Shown here one piece after another: positions 48,901 to 57,900 of a stretch of 64,000 nucleotides of DNA. Under the pieces are notes generated by a model that was not told the origin of the DNA, searched no databases, and worked only from the letters and a program-made list of their open reading frames with translations. The number at the start of each line of letters is the position of its first letter. Within the stretch, counting starts at the first letter, position 1. The stretch is from Paracentrotus lividus. Its lineage: Eukaryota; Echinodermata; Echinoidea; Camarodonta; Echinidae. The stretch is taken from positions 559,835-623,834 of the forward strand of contig CALNVZ010002100.1 of NCBI GenBank assembly GCA_940671915.1, read 5' to 3'. A program made the position numbers and the translations under genes.

Positions 48901-51900
48901 CTAATAAAAGGATGGGCTGAAATGGGGGGGGGGGGGGAGGTGTTTGAGTCCTTAAAAGAATTACTAGTATTTTTAAGAAAAGATCAGTCTGCATCGGTTT
49001 AGTATACAAAGGTACATATGCTACCCATATACAAGGTCCGTATTTCATGCCCATTTTTTTACAAAAGGGTAAACCTCATTATTCTATCTTTTTTTTAATG
49101 AACTTATGATCAGATCAAATTTTGGATTTCTCAACAAATAAGTTTTTATTTTATTTCGTCAGGACTAATCAGCACAGCTGTGGAGACCCCAATTCTCATT
49201 GTGAGCTTGTTATACAGTACATGTGTGGAGACTGGGTTCGAGATGGAACTACTACTACGTGAGTTATCTTGCTCATTTGAAAGGAATCCAGTGTTAATTA
49301 TATATAAGCAGTTATATATAAAAAATAAAAATACAATATATCTCTTAACTTATTGTATTATTTGATAATGAATAAAATTTTTTTTATTATAAATCGTCGT
49401 TTGTATTGTTCTTGACAAGTGTGAGGGAATTTTTCGCCATATGATTCTTACATATTTGAATTTTGCCTCTACTATAGTCAGATCTGACTACATGACATTT
49501 GATGTGAGCTTTAAATTATGTTGCCAATGTGATTGAATGTAGGCCTACATCTTTCTTTTTAAAAATGTTATATTGCCACTCAATACCTAAAATTACAAGA
49601 AGTATATATTTACACTTTTGAGAATCATCATACAGTGTGTCCCACAAAAAATGCTAATGGCACTTTAAATGGGTGTAATATTAAAATTAAAAAATTATAT
49701 TGTTTACCTCTTTACACCCGTAAACTATAATTCGTTTTCTACAACTGAGTGAAATTTTATGTGATATGGTCCAAGAATCACAAAGATATGAGCATTTTGT
49801 CATTACACATCAGAAAACTTCTCCATTCAAGTTTGTTTTGAGTAGTGTTGGATGTGTCGAATAAAACAAACCCAAGTTTGTTCATTAATACTTTGAAAAA
49901 TATTTCAGTAGTAATTATGAAATTTATATCACTGTAAAGGCCAACTCATTACCATCTTAATGATACCATCTCAGCTCACCAATATCATGTATCACTGAAC
50001 CCCATTGTTTTGAATATGTCTTGCAAAATTGTGAGTGGGTTCTCTTTCACGCTTATTGATGACCAAAGTTGGGTTTCCTTTAAGGCACCTTTGAATAACG
50101 CATCTCAAATAGCATGAAAGTATATAATATTAATATAATACCCATCTAAAGTGCCATTAGCATTTTTTGTGGGACACACTGTACATGTAGTTTTGTTTAA
50201 ATCATGAATTCATACTTGTTAAGTACTGCTATTTTTGTACATCCACTTGAAGGATAACATGTTCATTCTATTTTTGTTCCTATATAGAACCATCCCTGAG
50301 AACCCCAACCAGTGTTATAATTATGACTGTAACACTGACATCCGATATGGTATGAATGAGAACTTTGATTACTACCTCAACTGCAAGATCCGTCAACGTC
50401 AGGATAACCTCTTTACTGCTGACCAGGTAATATTTATTTCTATTGCCTTCCAAATATATATATTTTCTAATTACAGTAGGCCATCTTTTGTTTTATATCA
50501 AGTGCAAGAGGAGGTTTAACAGTATAACGTAGTATGTGCAGTTTTTCAATGAAGTGTAGAATAACCTAACAATATGAAATTTGGTATAAGTTATGATAGA
50601 AATGTTCTTTTTTTTCATATTTGATATATCATTCCTAGAAGTGTTATAATTGATAGTCTGTGGTTTGGTCACTTGACTGTAGATGCAAAGGTGGGTTTGA
50701 TCTCAGGTATAACTTATATACTTTGGCAAGGTATTTTATCTAGATAGCTTCTCCCCACCCAGGTTTACATGGGTACCCGGGAGGATGATGACCATTATTG
50801 AAAAGGCAGTTCACCAAATTGTGTGCCAAGCTGAAATACTCCCTAGGGAGAAGCAAGTATTCATTGCGGTTGAATGCAATGACTGGGGGAATATACTTTA
50901 AAGCAATTTATGCAGTTGATAGTAACTGGAAAAGGTGTTGTATTAAGACTAGATATTATCAATATTTTTATTACTTGGTTTAGCAATATGTCACAACCTC
51001 TGTGTAAACTTTTACCGTATTCTGTTTTTGATTTGTAGAACCTAAATGGAGGGACTGCTAGATATACCAGACAGAACCCTCAAGGAACGAGAAGGGGGTA
51101 TGAATGCCCAGAAGAGAGGGATCATTACCCTTACTGGGGCCCAACCCCATGGATGGTAAGTGGTATGATTATAAAAGGGGGGTAATATGTTCCCTTACAC
51201 TAAGAGGGGAGGGGGTATGAATGCCCAGAAGAGAGGGATCATTACCCGTACTGGGGCCCAACCCCATGGATGGTAAGTGGTATGATTATAAAAGGGGGGT
51301 AATATGTTCCCTTACATTAGGAGGGGAGGGGGTATGAATGCCCTGAATAGAGGGATCATTACCCTTACTGGGGCCCCACTCCATGGATGGTAAGTGGTAT
51401 AATGATTTTTTTTTTTTTTTTTCTGTTTTTTTTTTGGGGGGGATGTTCCCTTATATAAGGATGGGAGTGGTATTAATGTCTGGAAGAGAGAGATCATTAC
51501 CCCTTCTGGGGCCCAGTCCCATGGATGGTGAGTGGTAGAGAGATGAGGATGGGGTGGTAATGTTCCCTTACATTAGGAGGGGAGGGGTTATTAATGCCCA
51601 GAAGAGAGAGACCATACTGGGGCCAAACTCCATGGATGGTCAGTGGTAGTCCTGTAGAGGTGGAGAATAATTTTATAAAGAGAAATTCACTTTGTCATGG
51701 GAGAAGTCTGTTTTCATTCACATTTTAATAAAGTTTGCTAGGCATTTTAATTATTTATATCTGAGATATCCAAGACTTTTATGCTGTAAGCCCAATATGA
51801 AGACTGAAATTCACTGCTTAATGTAGATAAGCTTTCTCAATGTTTATTGCAATGGGCTATATACTTTTCTTACATTTATAAAAGTAAATTTGTCTCTCTT

Positions 51901-54900
51901 TTGTTCTTTGTGTATTATTCTGTCAGCATTGATTGATCATATGTTTTGATTCTACCTCAGGATATTGCTGTATTCACAAATGATGCAGAGCGATGTGAGT
52001 ACTACCAGGCTGAGAGTCAGAATGTGAAATCTCGCTGGGCTTGTGATCTACCTTTCTCATACCTCCAAGAAAACAGAAATGCTAATCGTAATCGACCAGT
52101 TATCCCCATTACAAAGGAGGAATGTGAGGTAAGATTTCATAGCAGTACAGGGCTTTTTTTAATGATCTTAATCAGAGTTCTCCTCAAATTGGCACCTAAG
52201 GGCAATTCCACAGAAATCCGGACAAGGGTGTCAGAAATTCAAAGTGATATTTGGTTAAAATAATTTTGATTTTCAAAAAATACATGAGTTGAAGTTTTAA
52301 GAATCAATAAAAATTTTACCGATGGCGGCCATTTTCACCTTCTAAACAAATGCCGAAGTATTCCAATAGATTTTTGGTATAGAAAAGGTATATTTACAAA
52401 AAAATCATTTTCATTTTCCCAACTAAAATTTTTCTGTTCCAGATAGTCTTTCACATGGATAAAGTTGTTTGAAAGACACTTTATCAAACTGTATTTCAAA
52501 AAATTTGGTTCAATTGTGAATTGGGTAAAAAACTTAAAATTTAAATTACCCTCATTTGGGATGTAACGTCAGTTACCGAAAACATGAACTTGTTTATTTT
52601 TTTCCACAACGAAAAAAGTATCAACTATGCCAAAATAATTTCTAATGTATGAACTGTATCTCATATATCCAATACCAAAGCTTATGGATATTCAACATAC
52701 AATCAGTAAAATTGACAGCTGATTGTTTTTGTAACGTCAGTTTACTATAGCTAGTTTAACGTCAGTTACCATGATGCTAATTATCGTGTTTCTTAGCAAA
52801 CAATTCAATTTGGACTCCTGTATGTATTCTGAAGTAATACCATTGATTAAACTAATCATCTAGCAAGTAATAAAGACTGGTATGTGTTAATGTGTAACGT
52901 TTTCTTTGAATGAAGTTTAGAGAGTTTGGGAAAAGCCAATGTAAGTGTACATGTTCATGTAGGCCTATGGAGCCCCTCATCTACTTTAGATTTTCAGTAA
53001 TTATCGTATTGATGTGATCAGGATTCATTGGCTCATACTTATCCTGTAATTTGGAATTAATGAGCCCACAAGTTTAAATGTTAATGATAAAAGAAATACA
53101 ATTTTTTTGGTTGTATTAAAAACTTCATCGCTGGTATTTATATAATACATAAATGAAGAAAGAAAAAAAAAATATGATCAAAGCTCCTACATGTATGTCT
53201 GTGCATCTGCTGTCGAGATGTACGCGATTGTTGGAAGAACAAAGCACAGAACAAATAAACTTTAACTTTGAACGGACTTACATTGTTGATGCCAAAGACA
53301 ACAGCAATTTTCATCAAATTTCAATTACCGCCAGCTTTGAAATTCACATTTCAACATTACTACTATCATAACTTTGTAAAAATGAGTTAAATGGAAATAC
53401 TGTGGTCATACATAAGTTTGAAATTGAGGAAGAAACTGCTTTATAAATGATTTTCAAAAGGTTTGATAACAATTCACCTAAGAATTGTTGTGAGCTTGAG
53501 GATTTAGAATCAACAAATGATAAGTGAACCCAATTCTGCCAAAATTCACATGCACCACTACAAAAAGACATGTGTGGGACATCCTACATGCTACGTGCAA
53601 TTTATCATTCAAAACTATTTTTAGCAGTTTCTGATATCTTTACATGTAGTACTAACATTATTCCAATATTTATGGTGATGGAATTAGTAGTTAAGAAATA
53701 AAATTTCAAACTATTCTGTACAACCCTATGGGGAAATGTATGATGTACAACTGTTCATGTTCACAGTAAAGTTTTCAGCAGAATATGAGGAAAATTGATT
53801 ACATTACTTCCTTATTTTCGCCAATGCTGTTGCCTAGACATACTGGTATGATATTCATATCAAACAACATAATTCTCAAAAGCCAGGAAAATAAAAATAT
53901 TTGGATCCGCATTCAAAATTGGGATTTTACACCATGTGTCTATGGAAGGTGTAAGGGTATCTCAGTTACGTAACGCTCAGTTTACCAACATGTCTTCACA
54001 GAAAGTTTCCGCAGCATAACAAAAATTATGAAAATCTCTTCTTTATTTTGGCAAATCTGTTCATAAAGACCTATGGTACTGATATCATATAGACTTATAT
54101 TTATAACACGTCGTGGACTGATATTGAGATTTATCAATAACACCGTGATTTTGCATTCGATTTCTGTAAACGGTCAGTTTACTGCCACATTTTCGCTTGG
54201 GCGTTTTCCAAATGGAAAATGATGTTTGGGTGGAATTTTTTTATACAATGCCTTGCTCTACACTTACTTCTTTAGGTATGTTAATTTGAAGTCCCATGTA
54301 TTCTAATTTATGTAACTACAACACAAAGAATGTAGAAAATTTTGGTTGTGTGTAACGTCAGTTACCGTGGAATTGCCCCTAAGTGTATGAGTTCCTCATG
54401 TTACTCCCAGATCATTTTCACAAAGTAATATTGCATTGATGGCCGTGTAAGAGTGAAAGGTGCAGTTTATACAACAAAAATATTGCCAAAATAATGATTA
54501 TGAACACCTCTTTGCACCTCTGATTATTCCTAATATAGACATTTTAATTATTGTATTTGTCAGAACTCTATTTATTGATGAACTGCTCATAGAACATGAA
54601 CATGGAAATAGACTTATTATTATCATCTCATTTGCTCGTTCTGCTTACATGTTTATGTTGAATAATTTGCTAGCATTACTGAAAACAGAGTCATACCGAT
54701 AATGTACAAAAATGGTGCCTGTACAAATTAAGCTGCCTTGGGGTCATAATAACATATATTGTGGATGGACTATAGGCCTACTAGCCCTTTGTAGAACAGT
54801 TGCTCAGGACTTCAGTGGCCACCCTGGGTAAATAAAAGATTATTATGATCACTATTATCATCATTAGCATCATCATTATCTTTGTTCATAGGCTGTAGAG

Positions 54901-57900
54901 ATAGAGAATGCTGCTGGAGGTAATTCAACATTTGGAGTCTGGAAGGAATTCCCATCATTCAACATCTCAGCTCCAGCATGCAGAGAAGCTCATTGGAGCA
55001 GAGATAATCATCTTGGTAATGGAGTCAACGGACAACCAAACACATATAACTGGACTATTCCAGAAACTCTTCATGAGAGCTGTGCTTTACGTTTGAGGTA
55101 ATTATAATACATATCGTCGGCTTGGAGCCAGAAGGGCGCTATTACCATTGACTTTGTGCAGTAATAGCGCCCTTCTGGCTCTCAACGGAACATCTATAAG
55201 ATGCAATAACGCCCTTATGGCTCCCAACAGACAATATTATGTATGAGACCAGAGTATGTATGCCTCATACATATTAGGACTATTACCTCTTGGATAATTA
55301 CCCCAGGGACAACCACCAACCCCCCCCCCCCCCCTCCAGAAATAGGTTTGGTAGGCAGTTGGTTGATGCCTCTTTGGCAGAGGTATTTGTCTAAGGGAAA
55401 GATTTCCTTGAACTTATTCAAGAATATTCAAGAAACTATTGATTAGACTTATGCTATATGTTTAAGGCGATTACACATTATTGTATCAGACCAGTATGTG
55501 GATACATGTGTTTGCAAGAAGGTACCAGTAAATTTTACCATACCAGTTTATTACATCAAAGTATGAGGAATTGTGTCAGAACCTCATCTCAAAGTTGATA
55601 TTAGATTACATTAGGCTTAGAGGTCATGTTATAATCCACTCCTACATATTGCATCAAGTTTGAAGAAAGAAAAAAAAAATGATAATTAGCTTAATCTACG
55701 GCATTACTTTTCATCTATAAAGTCTGTCTATGAAATAAGTCTTGTGATAAATTTGGGTGATTTTATTATTCATTATGAATCATGAAAGAGTAATATTGAA
55801 CTGTTTTTTGTTTTTGTTTTTGTTTTTCTCAGGTATAACATTTCAACTGGTGAATTCAATGGTTGGGATGGATCTACTACTGCTGAGCTGAATGCAGAGG
55901 GTAATCAAGAAAGCACATTAGATGTTTACACAAGGTATGACTGACATATATCATCAAAACCATGAATTTATATGTTAATATTGAGAGATAGTTTTTAATG
56001 GATTAGTTGAGTTTGAGACTTATACAGCCATAACAGTGGGAAATATCTTTGAATTTAGAAACCATATTTTTGCCTGCTTCTGATTTTTATGATTGGTTAA
56101 GAAGAAATAGAAATATGTTGAAGCCATGATAATTTAAATAGAAGTGATGCACCCTTTAATATCAATGTGAAATGTCAACATAAACAAGGAAAAGAATTCT
56201 TCAATTTAACAATAAATGGCTCCGATAGTATATTTGAAACCAAATTTTTCATTTGTAAATTCAGATTTTTCAATTGCTTTTCACTTTCTTTCCATTTCAC
56301 TTACGCAAATTACTTAAGTGAATTATTGCAATCACTCACTGATCATTGTGCATTGTGCAAATATCTGTGATCATGATTTCTTGATATCATCAATAATTTC
56401 ATTTGTAACTTTCGTTTATATTTTGTTTATTTAGATATGGTTTAACTGAGGCAGAAGCTGAAGATAGAGGCTACGTTTATGAGAACAACCCTAATGTACA
56501 GATGTTCACTGATGCTCCAAACGGAGATAATTTTAATCTTCAACTTGCTATCAATACAGCCCAGCTTGGCAGAACATTCCAGGACAGGTAGAAAAATCAA
56601 TTATAATTTACTCAAAGTGTCTTGTCTGTAGAATAAAATGAATCAGTGATGTGAGAGTTCAGCTTTTTATCTGATTTCAGCTTTTTTCAATTTAAAAAAA
56701 AATTCATTTATCTATTTTTTTTTCTTTTGGGAGGGGGGGGGGGTGGCACAAATTATTTCAGCGCATTTTCAGCATTTTTGTGTTCCTCTGTATAAAAGTA
56801 GGCCTATAGGAGCTCTTTCAATTTAATTTTCACCTTCTCTTATTTGTGGTCACTCACACTCCTGTACAGTTGAATACAAAACTTTAACAAATAACTATAT
56901 GTCTTTAAAAGTATTTCAGAATATGTGTAAAAAAAAAAAAGTAGAAAAGGAAACTATACATACACAAATATTATGTACTAAAAAGAATTTGTATTTGCTG
57001 GAAAAATTCCAATGTCTTTAAACCATGGGTTCGATTCCCGCACCGACACTTACGTCCCTAGCAAGGCATTTTATCTACATGCTTGACCCCACCCGAGGTG
57101 AAAAAATGGGTACCCGGTAGGATTGCGAATGCTATGTGGTTCGCTTTAGCATGTGTGCGCCTAACAGGCGACCGGCTGGAATGCTCCCCAGGGGAGTGGA
57201 GATTGTGCACTGTAAAGTGCGGATCGAAAAATGAATCCAATGACTAGGGTAATATATACTGTAAGCGCTTTGGTCTTAACAGGTAAAGTGCTTTATAAGA
57301 AACCGGTATTACTATTATTATTATTATTATTAATAGTCTTAAATACATCTATCAATTTTCAATTAAACCTTTCAATTAAAAAAATTTATAAATAAAAATG
57401 TTATATCATGAAACCCTTTTGAATTTAATTAATTTATATTAAAATTTGTTTTCATTCAGGTCTCATACCTTTGCCATTCGTGCCAAGCCTGCAGAGGTTG
57501 GTGAGAATACTGTATACAATCTGAATGTAAGAGGAAAGAGAGGAAATATTGTCCAAGTATTCCCTGCCGTCGAGTATGACTTTGTTCCTAATAATCTGGA
57601 GATGAAGCCTAATGATTTCGTTCATCCTCAGTAAGTAATCAGAAAATATTGAAGAATTAAGTCCATAGAAGATAGTCCATTCATTATGTACTAGCTGTAT
57701 AATGTTCTCATATTTCAATTATTTTCATAGAAATATTTATGATAAAATAAAAACTTATAGTAACTTTTCAAAACTCATTACCTTAGGGTTGTATAGAAAA
57801 GAAATTGTTTTTCTCATGAGAAGTAGGTTGTTGATTTTAATTTTTACAGCGATGTCATTAATAATATAAATATTTATATATTCATATGAATGTGGCATAT

